Part shown: one piece after another, positions 9,227 through 17,737 of the stretch
Layout of the letters: each line of letters opens with the position of its first letter
Position numbering within the stretch: the stretch's first letter is position 1
NCBI GenBank assembly: GCA_947462685.1
Contig: CANHPL010000001.1
Span: 124,001 to 188,000, forward strand
Source of the DNA: Burkholderiaceae bacterium
GTDB lineage: Bacteria > Pseudomonadota > Gammaproteobacteria > Burkholderiales > Burkholderiaceae
Reading direction: 5' to 3'
DNA length: 64,000 nt
The notes under the pieces: model-generated
What the model was told of the DNA's origin: nothing
Databases searched by the model: none
The model's input: the letters and a program-made list of their open reading frames with translations, nothing else
Translations under genes and position numbers: made by a program

Positions 9227-10056
9227 TTTTGACAAACTGGGCAAAAATAGGTGGATCGTTGGCCTTGAACAATTTGTTTGATCGACGCTTTACAAGCATT
9301 ACAAGGCAACCCAGCACGGTCATACACCTTGGTTAAAACCATAAAATGGCCTGGCTCACCATCACTATGTACAAAATCTTTTAAACTACTTCCACCTGCC
9401 ATGATTGCTTTCTCAAGAATCAAGCGCACGGCTTGAGCCAATCGAGCGTATCCTTGTTTAGAAATCTTCCCTGCCGCTTTTTTCGGATTTATTTTTGCCT
9501 CAAATAAACTCTCGGAACAGTAGATATTGCCGACCCCAACGACAACCTGACCTGCTAAAAGGTATTGCTTTACTGAGATCGTTCTTCCACGAGATTTTTT
9601 AAATAACAATTCCCCACCTAGCTCGCCTGAAAATTCTCGTTCAAATGGTTCTACCCCTAATTTTGTTAATAGGGGGAAATTCTCGACGGGTCCATCTTCG
9701 TTCGGATGCCAGTGTATCGAACCAAATTTTCGTGGGTCATGTAAACGTAAAGCCAGTGTTCCGAAATGAAACTCAACGCGATTATATTTTTTAGGGAGTT
9801 CTTCTACTTTTTGAATACGCAATACCCCAGTCATGCCCAAATGTAAAAGCATTACCCCATGACTGAACTCAAATAATAAGTATTTTCCACGCCGTCTAAT
9901 TTCTATACATGGTTGACCAAGCAATATTTTTTCCAAGTTATTAGGGACTGGCCACCTTAAGCGAGCATCATGAACGATTACTTTTGTAATTGTTTTTCCC
10001 TTGACTTGTGGCGAGATTCCTTGCCTTGTCACTTCAACTTCTGGTAATTCGGGCAT
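9223..10056 (-). CDS. mutM: Formamidopyrimidine-DNA glycosylase
   Basis: Excises 8-oxoguanine and ring-opened purines and cleaves the abasic site. The N-terminus PELPEVEVTRQGI gives the catalytic proline (residue 2) and glutamate (residue 3). The H2TH region contains LAGQVVVGVGNIYCSE, and the C-terminal zinc finger has CNACKASIKQIV followed by CPVC. The 277-residue length is standard. It starts 40 bases from the divergent TPR-LolB gene. Confidence 0.96.
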   Translation of the reverse strand: MPELPEVEVTRQGISPQVKGKTITKVIVHDARLRWPVPNNLEKILLGQPCIEIRRRGKYLLFEFSHGVMLLHLGMTGVLRIQKVEELPKKYNRVEFHFGTLALRLHDPRKFGSIHWHPNEDGPVENFPLLTKLGVEPFEREFSGELGGELLFKKSRGRTISVKQYLLAGQVVVGVGNIYCSESLFEAKINPKKAAGKISKQGYARLAQAVRLILEKAIMAGGSSLKDFVHSDGEPGHFMVLTKVYDRAGLPCNACKASIKQIVQGQRSTYFCPVCQK

Positions 10057-10084
10057 ATATTCAGTAGATTAATTCAGAGTTATA

Positions 10085-10099
10085 TAGAATAGACAAATG
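10085..10099 (+). promoter_or_regulatory. Candidate leaderless promoter -10 for the TPR-LolB gene
   Basis: TAGAAT at 10085-10090 is followed by exactly 6 bases and then the ATG at 10097. There is no Shine-Dalgarno sequence. The -35 region is poor. The same hexamer-N6-ATG arrangement recurs at ftsY, gpmA, the rhodanese gene, gshA, lipA and rfaE2. Confidence 0.4.
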
Positions 10100-11593
10100 C
10101 TTAAATACAATTTAAATCAAATTAAACGCTTTTTCGCGCTAAGCTTCATTAGTATCATGCCATATTTTTTGGCAACCCACAGCATTGCACAGTCGCAAAT
10201 CACGGTGCATGAGAGCGAACGTTATGCTAGTGAAATGTTTCAGTATTTAGCCTCACAAGTTGCCCTACAAAGAGGTGATGCCGCACTTTCATATCAAACG
10301 ATGTTTAATCTCGCCAAAAATACACGAGATCCGCGAATCGCTCAAAGTGCGATGGAGATTGCTTTAGCAGCCCAATCATCGGAAGCCTCATTAGAGTCTG
10401 CTAGACTTTGGGACGAATTAACTCCAGATACAGATACAAACTCCAAAGAAGTTTTTCTCACGCTTTTAATGTTCAACAATAAATGGAATGAAGCCGTTGA
10501 GCCAACAATTAAGTATTTAAAATCTCAAACACCGGCTAAACGTGAGGCATTTTTAACTCAATTATTGCCGATTATTGGTAAATCAAATAATCAAGATGTT
10601 TCTAATGTTGCCATAGCAAAGATTATTAACTCCCTTAAACCATTGCCAAAAAATACAAATATATTGTTTGTCTATGCTTTAGGTGAAGAGAAATTAGGTA
10701 ATTTTGCTAATACGGAAAAAGTTCTTCTATCAATCATTCAGCAAAAACCCGATGATGCTAGCGCGCTAAATGCGCTTGGTTATTCTTATGCTGATCGAAA
10801 TATCAATTTAACTGAAGCATTACGTTTAATTCTGAAAGCAAATTCATCATCGCCAAATGATCCTTATATTCTTGATAGCCTAGGTTGGGTATATTTTCGT
10901 CTTGGAAGAAATGATTTAGCCATTCAATACTTAACCCAATCTTTTAATCAGCTTGCTGAAGCCGAAGTTGGTGCTCATTTAGGTGAAGTGCTTTGGGTCA
11001 GCAAAGAACCTGAAGCTGCTGAAAAAATTTGGCGTAAAGCCGAATCGATCAATGCCAGTCAATCTACTTTAAGAGATACCCTCAGGCGCCTAAGACCAGA
11101 CTGGTCTAGTACAGAACTTTTTGATGAGGCAATATCTCGTCAATGGAATGGACGATTTGCGGTCACCATCAATACAAATCAAACCAAAAATGGCGGTAAC
11201 GGAGGCTTTACATTGACCCGTGAAAACCTGAATGACAATCTAGAAATTAGAGGTCCTTTAGGGGCTTCCATTGCAAAAATTAACGTAACTCCAAGTCAAG
11301 CTTCTTTAGAGCAAAATGGTCAAACTATTACAGCAATTGATGCGGACCAATTGATTTTTCAAGCGACCCAGTTACCTATCCCCGCAAGAGGTCTTTCCGC
11401 TTGGCTTTCTGGTTTCTCTAGATCGGGATCTCCCGGAGCTGTTAAACGTAATGAGGCTGGGCAAGTAATGGAAATTACTCAAGATGGTTGGTTGCTAAAA
11501 TACACATGGGACTCAAATAATAAATTGCAAAGACTCAATTTGACTCGCTCCAGCCAAGATGGTGAAATCGAAGTCAGACTTATTATTGATTAA
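10097..11593 (+). CDS. TPR protein fused to a LolB-like C-terminal domain
   Basis: A 498-residue exported protein with two parts. After a signal peptide (residues ~1-31; no lipobox cysteine) come alpha-helical repeats, with clear TPR units at about 190-320 (for example ALNALGYSYADRNINLTEAL and DPYILDSLGWVYFRLGRNDL). From about residue 349 the sequence reads like LolB, the outer-membrane lipoprotein receptor: WNGRFAVTI, then LEIRGPLGASIAKI, LPIPARGLSAWLSG, QDGWLLKYTW, and the ending EVRLIID. In related Burkholderiales a TPR gene, lolB and ispE are separate and consecutive; here the first two form one open frame followed 4 bases later by ispE. The LolB identity is inferred from motif order and context. 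Without a lipidated cysteine, outer-membrane anchoring would have to differ from classical LolB. Confidence 0.78.
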   Translation: MLKYNLNQIKRFFALSFISIMPYFLATHSIAQSQITVHESERYASEMFQYLASQVALQRGDAALSYQTMFNLAKNTRDPRIAQSAMEIALAAQSSEASLESARLWDELTPDTDTNSKEVFLTLLMFNNKWNEAVEPTIKYLKSQTPAKREAFLTQLLPIIGKSNNQDVSNVAIAKIINSLKPLPKNTNILFVYALGEEKLGNFANTEKVLLSIIQQKPDDASALNALGYSYADRNINLTEALRLILKANSSSPNDPYILDSLGWVYFRLGRNDLAIQYLTQSFNQLAEAEVGAHLGEVLWVSKEPEAAEKIWRKAESINASQSTLRDTLRRLRPDWSSTELFDEAISRQWNGRFAVTINTNQTKNGGNGGFTLTRENLNDNLEIRGPLGASIAKINVTPSQASLEQNGQTITAIDADQLIFQATQLPIPARGLSAWLSGFSRSGSPGAVKRNEAGQVMEITQDGWLLKYTWDSNNKLQRLNLTRSSQDGEIEVRLIID

Positions 11594-11597
11594 TTGA

Positions 11598-12455
11598 ATG
11601 CGTGATTTTTTAGACATTTCAGCGCCAGCAAAATTAAATCTGTTTTTACATGTCACTGGAAGAAGGGATGATGGATATCACCTTTTGCAAAGTGTTTTCC
11701 AACTCATTGATTTGTGTGATACGGTTAAATTACGCCCTAGAGACGACTCTCTAATTAATCGCATACATCCATTACCCAATGTTCCACCTGAAGATGATTT
11801 AGTTGTAAAAGCGGCGCGCATATTGCAAGAAACTTTTCATTTAAGGTGTGGGGTTGATATTGCTTTAGATAAAAAAATTCCTATGGGGGCTGGCCTCGGT
11901 GGTGGATCTTCAGATGCTGCAAGTACTTTGTTAGGACTCAATCGTATCTGGAATTTAAATCTGTCTTTGCAAGAATTAATGTCTTTAGGCCTACGTTTAG
12001 GCGCGGATGTACCTTTCTTTCTTTTTGGGAAAAATGCCTTCGTTGAGGGTATTGGGGATGTTTTACATGAAATTACCCTAAGAAAATCTACCTTTTTTGT
12101 CATTTATCCCGGGGTTTCAATACCAACAAAAAATATATTTTCAGCGCCTCATTTGACGCGAAATCGATCACAGATTACAATAACTGACTTTGAAGAGCAT
12201 TACGCTAATCAAAAGCACTTAGATAATGATTTACAGGCAGTGGCAACGCAAATGTATTCGGAAGTTTCGATGGCATTGAGCTTTTTGGAGCAACACTTTC
12301 CAGACTCTCAGCCATTGATGACTGGTTCAGGAAGTTCAGTTTTTTGTGAAATTTCTGGAGCTACATCAGTGGACGAATGTTTATCTTTACTTCCACCTAT
12401 GTGGCTAGGTTTTAAAGCTCATGGTCTTTTGCAGCACTCGGCTTATAATTTATAA
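11598..12455 (+). CDS. ispE: 4-diphosphocytidyl-2-C-methyl-D-erythritol kinase
   Basis: GHMP-family kinase of the non-mevalonate isoprenoid pathway; phosphorylates CDP-methylerythritol. The N-terminus has SAPAKLNLFLHVTGRRDDGYH and the ATP loop is IPMGAGLGGGSSDAAS. A C-terminal GHMP motif appears as LMTGSGSSVFCEI. At 285 residues it is full length. The promoter for the following tRNA overlaps its 3' end. Confidence 0.96.
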   Translation: MRDFLDISAPAKLNLFLHVTGRRDDGYHLLQSVFQLIDLCDTVKLRPRDDSLINRIHPLPNVPPEDDLVVKAARILQETFHLRCGVDIALDKKIPMGAGLGGGSSDAASTLLGLNRIWNLNLSLQELMSLGLRLGADVPFFLFGKNAFVEGIGDVLHEITLRKSTFFVIYPGVSIPTKNIFSAPHLTRNRSQITITDFEEHYANQKHLDNDLQAVATQMYSEVSMALSFLEQHFPDSQPLMTGSGSSVFCEISGATSVDECLSLLPPMWLGFKAHGLLQHSAYNL

Positions 12456-12456
12456 T
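12428..12456 (+). promoter_or_regulatory. Candidate sigma-70 promoter for tRNA-Gln
   Basis: TTTGCA (12428-12433), a 17-base spacer and TATAAT (12451-12456) sit in the 3' end of ispE. A second TATAAT lies at 12444-12449. The predicted start near 12463 is about 12 bases before the mature tRNA end. Confidence 0.5.
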
Positions 12457-12474
12457 CTAAGGTCAACACACAAG

Positions 12475-12551
12475 AGGGGAGTCGCCAAGTTGGTTAAGGC
12501 ACCGGATTTTGATTCCGGCATCCGAAGGTTCGAGTCCTTCCTCCTCTGCCA
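12475..12551 (+). tRNA. tRNA-Gln (anticodon TTG), CCA encoded
   Basis: Cloverleaf built by hand: acceptor 12475-12481 pairs with 12541-12547 (one G-T pair), discriminator G at 12548, encoded CCA at 12549-12551. The anticodon stem CCGGA/TCCGG (12502-12506, 12514-12518) encloses TTTTGAT, giving anticodon TTG at 12509-12511. The T stem GAAGG/CCTTC holds the loop TTCGAGT. Its place between ispE and prs is conserved in Burkholderiales. Confidence 0.97.
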
Positions 12552-12586
12552 CCTTTCTTTTATGTACCCATCCCATCAATTCCCTC

Positions 12587-12606
12587 AAGCAAACCTTTGT
12601 TTGCTT
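12587..12606 (+). terminator. Stem-loop between tRNA-Gln and prs (possible terminator or attenuator)
   Basis: An 8-bp perfect stem AAGCAAAC/GTTTGCTT with a CTTT loop, followed by the pyrimidine-rich CTTCTATT. It ends 8 bases before the prs ribosome-binding site GGAGAA. The tail is only moderately U-rich, so termination efficiency is doubtful; it could also attenuate prs. Confidence 0.4.
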
Positions 12607-12623
12607 CTTCTATTGGAGAAATC

Positions 12624-13583
12624 ATGAGTAATGAGTCAATGACTATTTTTACTGGTAATGCCAATCCCGTTTTAGCGAAGTCAGTTGCGGATTACCTTGG
12701 TCAAAAACTCGGAAAAGCCATGGTAGGAAGATTTTCAGATGGTGAAATTCAAGTAGAGATTCAAGAAAACGTCCGGAGCAAGCATGTTGTCGTGCTACAA
12801 CCCACTTGCGCACCTACCAATGATAATTTAATGGAATTAATGATCATGGTGGACGCTCTCAAGCGTGCTTCTGCTGGCACAATAACCGCAGTAATCCCTT
12901 ACTTTGGCTACGCTAGGCAAGATCGTCGTCCACGCTCGGCGCGTGTTGCTATCTCAGCCAGATTAGTCGCCAATATGTTGCAGTCAGTAGCTGGCGTCGG
13001 AAGAGTACTCACAATGGATCTGCACGCTGATCAAATTCAAGGATTTTTTGATATACCGGTAGATAATATTTATGCCTCTCCTATCCTTTTAGCTGATTTA
13101 CAGCATAAAAATGATGGTGATTTATTAGTTGTTTCTCCTGATATTGGTGGAGTAGTTAGAGCGCGTGCTTTGGCTAAACAATTAGGCTGTGACTTAGCAA
13201 TTATTGATAAACGTCGTCCAAAAGCAAACGTTTCTGAGGTGATGCACGTGATTGGTGAGGTTGAAGGTCGTAAATGTGTCATTATGGACGATATGATTGA
13301 CACTGGTGGCACGCTCTGTAAGGCTGCTGAAGTGCTGAAGCAAAGGGGTGCCAAAAATGTAATGGCGTACTGTACGCATCCAGTTCTGTCTGGAAATGCC
13401 ATTTCTCGTATTATGGAGTCCGATCTAGACGAAGTTGTGGTCACAGATACCATCCCGTTAAATGATGCAGCAAAATCTAGTCCAAAAATTAGAAGCTTAT
13501 CGGTCGCCCCACTTCTTGGTGAAACCCTCCTTAGAATCAGTCGAGGAGATTCAGTTATTTCCATGTTTACGGAAACAGACTAG
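12624..13583 (+). CDS. prs: Ribose-phosphate pyrophosphokinase
   Basis: Makes PRPP from ribose 5-phosphate and ATP for nucleotide, histidine and tryptophan synthesis. The sequence has the flexible-loop region [17 protein letters not shown], the metal-binding [20 protein letters not shown] and the PRPP loop [14 protein letters not shown]. From the ATG at 12624 the length is 319 residues, as in relatives. GGAGAA at 12615-12620 supports that start over the upstream in-frame codon at 12597. Confidence 0.97.
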   Translation: MSNESMTIFTGNANPVLAKSVADYLGQKLGKAMVGRFSDGEIQVEIQENVRSKHVVVLQPTCAPTNDNLMELMIMVDALKRASAGTITAVIPYFGYARQDRRPRSARVAISARLVANMLQSVAGVGRVLTMDLHADQIQGFFDIPVDNIYASPILLADLQHKNDGDLLVVSPDIGGVVRARALAKQLGCDLAIIDKRRPKANVSEVMHVIGEVEGRKCVIMDDMIDTGGTLCKAAEVLKQRGAKNVMAYCTHPVLSGNAISRIMESDLDEVVVTDTIPLNDAAKSSPKIRSLSVAPLLGETLLRISRGDSVISMFTETD

Positions 13584-13609
13584 TCAAGCCCATTTAAAAA
13601 AGCTATAAT
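13581..13609 (+). promoter_or_regulatory. Candidate sigma-70 promoter for rplY
   Basis: TAGTCA (13581-13586, overlapping the prs stop codon), a 17-base spacer and a consensus TATAAT (13604-13609). Predicted transcription starts near 13616, giving a leader of about 70 bases. Confidence 0.55.
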
Positions 13610-13617
13610 AGAAGACT

Positions 13618-13664
13618 TTCTGCTTGGTCGCGAGCAGGAGAGAACTAGCCCTAGTAGGGTTGGT
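13618..13664 (+). promoter_or_regulatory. Structured 5' leader of rplY with two stem-loops
   Basis: Stem-loop 1 pairs CTGCT (13620-13624) with AGCAG (13633-13637), extendable by two pairs. Stem-loop 2 pairs ACTAGCCCT (13644-13652) with AGGGTTGGT (13656-13664), nine pairs of which two are G-U, on a 3-base loop. The ribosome-binding site AAGGAG follows at about 13675. Leaders of ribosomal protein genes are often autoregulated; that role here is inference. Confidence 0.4.
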
Positions 13665-13687
13665 AAACAAACCTTAAGGAGTTTTAT

Positions 13688-14338
13688 ATGAAAGTCGTCG
13701 TCTACGAACGTAGCGTACAGGGCACTGGTGCGAGCCGCCGCCTGCGCAACTCTGGAAAAACACCTGGCATTATTTATGGTGGAACAGAATTACCGCAAGC
13801 AGTGGAATTGGATCACAACGCTCTTTTCCATGCTTTAAAAAAAGAAGCCTTCCATTCATCTATTTTAGAAATTGAAGTGGCAGGTAAAGTGCAACAAGCA
13901 TTGTTGCGTGATTACCAGATGCATCCTTTTAAACCTTTAGTCCTTCATATTGATTTCCAGCGTATTGATGCTAAGCAAAAGGTCCATATGAAGATTCCAC
14001 TTCACTTTAAAGGTGATGATATTTGCCCAGCAGTCAAAGTTGGTGGTGGTGTGATCAATCATATTTCTAATGAACTTGAAATAATCTGCTTACCTTCTGA
14101 TTTGCCTGAGTTTATTGAAATTGATTTGTCTAAAATGGTGCTTGATCAAGCAATTCATGCTAAAGATATTACCTTACCAAAAGGCGTTAGCTTAAGCTTG
14201 CATGTTGAGCAAGAAAATCCAGCTGTTGTAGTAGCTAGATCACCTAAAGTTAAAGCAGAACCTGAAGCAACTGGAGCTCCTGAAGCTCCTGCAGCTCCAG
14301 CGGCTACTAAACTTAAGGATAAAGAAGTCAAAGAATAA
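13688..14338 (+). CDS. rplY: 50S ribosomal protein L25/general stress protein Ctc
   Basis: Binds 5S rRNA on the large subunit. This is the long CTC form: an N-terminal L25 domain (for example [15 protein letters not shown]) plus the TL5-type C-terminal beta domain, ending in a low-complexity Ala/Pro/Glu then Lys-rich tail of about 30 residues. At 216 residues it is usual for betaproteobacteria; E. coli has only the 94-residue short form. A strong AAGGAG precedes the ATG, and a rho-independent terminator follows. Confidence 0.95.
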   Translation: MKVVVYERSVQGTGASRRLRNSGKTPGIIYGGTELPQAVELDHNALFHALKKEAFHSSILEIEVAGKVQQALLRDYQMHPFKPLVLHIDFQRIDAKQKVHMKIPLHFKGDDICPAVKVGGGVINHISNELEIICLPSDLPEFIEIDLSKMVLDQAIHAKDITLPKGVSLSLHVEQENPAVVVARSPKVKAEPEATGAPEAPAAPAATKLKDKEVKE

Positions 14339-14355
14339 CTGCTTCTCTCTTAGAA

Positions 14356-14385
14356 AACCCGCCACTTGTTGATGGCGGGTTTTTC
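14356..14385 (+). terminator. Rho-independent terminator after rplY
   Basis: Stem AACCCGCCA/TGGCGGGTT (9 bp, GC-rich) with an 8-base loop, running directly into a T tract. It is 17 bases after the rplY stop codon and isolates it from pth. Confidence 0.92.
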
Positions 14386-14426
14386 ATTTTATAAAACCAC
14401 AATACAATTTCGTTTAAAGTAATTGC

Positions 14427-15017
14427 ATGATTCAATTAATTGTTGGCCTCGGTAACCCTGGTATTGAGCATGTTTCAGACAGGCATAATGCAGGTTTTTG
14501 GCTTTGCGATCAATTAGCATCTAACTTTTCGACATCTTTTTCAAATGAAAAAACCCTTAAAGGGCAGGTTGCTAAAGCACAACATGCTCTTTTAAAACTA
14601 TTTCTTTTAAAACCCCAAACCTTTATGAATTTAAGTGGTGAATCGGTTGGGCAGCTCTCCAAGTTTTATCAAATACATCCGAAACAAATTTTAGTTTTGC
14701 ACGATGAGCTTGATCTACCAGCAGGTGTGACAAGATTAAAGTTTGGTGGGGGTACAGGGGGTCACAATGGTCTTAAAAGCATTTCAGCTCATCTCGGTAC
14801 ACCAGATTATTGGCGTTTAAGAATTGGCATTGGGCATCCAAGAGATTTAGCTCCAACGGGAAGTCCTCACCAAGAGGTCGCAAATTTTGTTCTTAAAAAA
14901 CCTTCTCAAAATGAGCTCAAGCTCATTGAAAAAACATTTGAAAAGGTTTTACAAGTCTTACCATTGATACTTTCTGACGATCCTAGTTCAGCAATGAAAG
15001 ACCTTCATACACAGTAA
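14427..15017 (+). CDS. pth: Peptidyl-tRNA hydrolase
   Basis: Releases tRNA from stalled peptidyl-tRNA. Family motifs are clear: IVGLGNPGIEHVSDRHNAGF (with the catalytic histidine), KPQTFMNLSGESV and FGGGTGGHNGLKSI. At 196 residues it is full length. It ends one base before the convergent ferredoxin gene. Confidence 0.96.
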   Translation: MIQLIVGLGNPGIEHVSDRHNAGFWLCDQLASNFSTSFSNEKTLKGQVAKAQHALLKLFLLKPQTFMNLSGESVGQLSKFYQIHPKQILVLHDELDLPAGVTRLKFGGGTGGHNGLKSISAHLGTPDYWRLRIGIGHPRDLAPTGSPHQEVANFVLKKPSQNELKLIEKTFEKVLQVLPLILSDDPSSAMKDLHTQ

Positions 15018-15018
15018 A

Positions 15019-15780
<762 letters not shown>

Positions 15781-15786
15781 TCAATC

Positions 15787-16392
15787 TTAGACATCTTTTC
15801 TAAACATCAAAATGCTTGCCCTTACGGCACCAGCTAATAATTGTTTTTCAACTTTCCAACAAGATAATTTTTGCAAAATTCCATCAATATCTAACTTGGA
15901 ACTCGATTCTACATAAATAATTGGTGGGGCGTCTATTTTTGTCTTCGTGTTAATTAACAGCAATGCCTCTTCGAGAAGATTGGCTTGCTCAAATGGTGGG
16001 TCAATAAATATAAGATCTGCATCAATCAAATCTTCATTTTTTAACCATTGCAAGGCATCCATTGCAACCGCGGTAATTACAGATTTGGGGGGGTTGGGTT
16101 TTAATTTCTCTAAATTGTTCTGCAAAGCCCTAAAGACAACAGGATTTTTTTCAATAAATAAGATTTCTTTAGCCCCTCGAGAGCATGACTCCATGCCTAA
16201 AATCCCTGTGCCGGCAAATAAATCAATCACTTTAGATTGATTTAAATAAGGGTTTAACCAATTAAAGACTGTTTCTCGCACACGGTCCGTTGAGGGTCTT
16301 AATCCAGAGGCATCTACAATTTCTACTTGGCGACTACGCCAAAATCCCGCAATGATTCTAGCTCGATGTTGCGTCAATGAACTTTTCTTCAT
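15787..16392 (-). CDS. rsmD: 16S rRNA (guanine(966)-N(2))-methyltransferase
   Basis: SAM-dependent methyltransferase for G966 of 16S rRNA. SAM-binding motif VIDLFAGTGILGMES and the catalytic DPPF in LIFIDPPFEQANL are present, as is RPSTDRVRETVFNWL near the start. At 201 residues it is normal. Its ATG overlaps the stop of the upstream peptidase gene (ATGA). The order M16 peptidase-rsmD-coaD is conserved in Burkholderiales. Confidence 0.94.
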   Translation of the reverse strand: MKKSSLTQHRARIIAGFWRSRQVEIVDASGLRPSTDRVRETVFNWLNPYLNQSKVIDLFAGTGILGMESCSRGAKEILFIEKNPVVFRALQNNLEKLKPNPPKSVITAVAMDALQWLKNEDLIDADLIFIDPPFEQANLLEEALLLINTKTKIDAPPIIYVESSSKLDIDGILQKLSCWKVEKQLLAGAVRASILMFRKDV

Positions 16393-17729
16393 TGGCCTCC
16401 AACAACCACCGTAACCATTTTATTCATATCTAAATTTTTCTGAAATGCTCTGTGAATTTCATCTTTAGTAACCTTTTTAACCTCATTGGTCCACTCATCT
16501 AAGGTATTCAGGGGTAAATCATACCAAGCAATAGCTGATAAGTTATCCAACAATTTACTGTTACTATCAATTCGTAAAGGGAATCCATTGATTAAATTAC
16601 TTTTAGCCGCCTGAACTTCTTGGTCATTGGGGCCTTGATTAACGTATGTTTGAATAGTGTCTTTTAATAATTTGACAGATTCGTCAGATTGATCTTTTTT
16701 TGTTTGCATACCCGCAACAAAATATCCTGAATTTTTTGCTGGGTAAAAATAGCTTGAAACACTATAGGCAAGTCCCCTTTTTTCTCTAATTTCATTCATA
16801 AGCCTAGAGACAAAGCCACCTCCTCCCAATATATAGTTTCCAACTAATAATGGAAAATAATCTGGGTCTTTTCTTGATGGGCTTGTGATACCCATTTGGA
16901 TATGTGCCTGTTGCGATGGGTGAGCAATTTTAATTTCCCGTTGAGATAAATCTTGAGTTGGCAAAGGGCTTAATGGGGGAATCAGTAATTTAGTAGTCCC
17001 TGTCTTCGGTAAGTTTTTCGTTAATTTACTTCCAATATCGATTGCTTGTTCACGACTCACATCGCCAATAATAAGAACATTCATTTGATCAGCACGATAG
17101 TACGTTTGATGAAATTTTTTCAAATCATCTATAGATACTGATTTAATCGAGTTAACACTTTGTTCATTCCCTAAAGGATTATCTCGGTAAATCATTTTCT
17201 TGAATTGCTTTGCCATAATATATTCAGGCTTAGTCTGGCTTTCCAAAAGGCCGCTGATTTCAATTGCCTTTTCTCTATCTAAAATCTTCTTTGAAAATAT
17301 CGGAAATGCCAACATATCGCTTGCTTGGGATATTAATGGGTTTAAAACCTCTGGTGTACTCAGCGTTTTTATACGAACTGATGACATCTCTTTGCCGGGT
17401 ATAAAAGCAACCATCGACCCCAATTCAGAAATGCTGTCGGCAATAAAAGCTTCGTTTTTTTCTACACCGTTAATTCTAGAACCTTTATTCATTAATTCAG
17501 CTGTAAAGTTAGCAACCCCAATGCGATCTTTTGGGTCATGAGCAAATCCACCAGGAAAATCGATTCCAATATTTACCATCGGTATAGTTCGTGCCTCCAC
17601 GTAAAACAATTTTGCACCTGTAGGCAAATCAATCTTCTGTATGGGTAATGTTGCGGAAACATAACCTTGCATAAAAAGACCTACCAAGCCAATTAATAAA
17701 TACTTCAATTTTGTTTTATTCGTAAGCAT
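16389..17729 (-). CDS. M16-family peptidase-like protein, zinc motif lost
   Basis: An exported protein with the paired M16 domains (446 residues) but no HxxEH zinc-binding motif: the equivalent region reads RIGVANFTAELMNKGS. It keeps the C-terminal family segment RGLAYSVSSYFYP that, in heterodimeric M16 peptidases, helps bind substrate. A signal peptide covers about residues 1-26. It is the expected non-catalytic partner of the peptidase encoded 8 bases upstream. Substrates are unknown. Confidence 0.88.
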   Translation of the reverse strand: MLTNKTKLKYLLIGLVGLFMQGYVSATLPIQKIDLPTGAKLFYVEARTIPMVNIGIDFPGGFAHDPKDRIGVANFTAELMNKGSRINGVEKNEAFIADSISELGSMVAFIPGKEMSSVRIKTLSTPEVLNPLISQASDMLAFPIFSKKILDREKAIEISGLLESQTKPEYIMAKQFKKMIYRDNPLGNEQSVNSIKSVSIDDLKKFHQTYYRADQMNVLIIGDVSREQAIDIGSKLTKNLPKTGTTKLLIPPLSPLPTQDLSQREIKIAHPSQQAHIQMGITSPSRKDPDYFPLLVGNYILGGGGFVSRLMNEIREKRGLAYSVSSYFYPAKNSGYFVAGMQTKKDQSDESVKLLKDTIQTYVNQGPNDQEVQAAKSNLINGFPLRIDSNSKLLDNLSAIAWYDLPLNTLDEWTNEVKKVTKDEIHRAFQKNLDMNKMVTVVVGGQ

Positions 17730-17737
17730 TTTTTACC

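Noticed and set aside
11100..11160. Separate lolB gene starting inside the TPR-LolB frame
   Set aside because: No ATG/GTG/TTG followed by a lipoprotein signal or lipobox occurs near the domain boundary, so a single fused protein is the simplest reading.
13070..13564. 164-codon minus-strand frame opposite prs
   Set aside because: Antisense shadow of a highly conserved gene; no signal, motif or ribosome-binding site.
16389..17729. M16 gene as a pseudogene because it lacks HxxEH
   Set aside because: The frame is full length with a signal peptide and the substrate-binding segment; loss of the zinc motif is normal for the partner subunit in M16 pairs.
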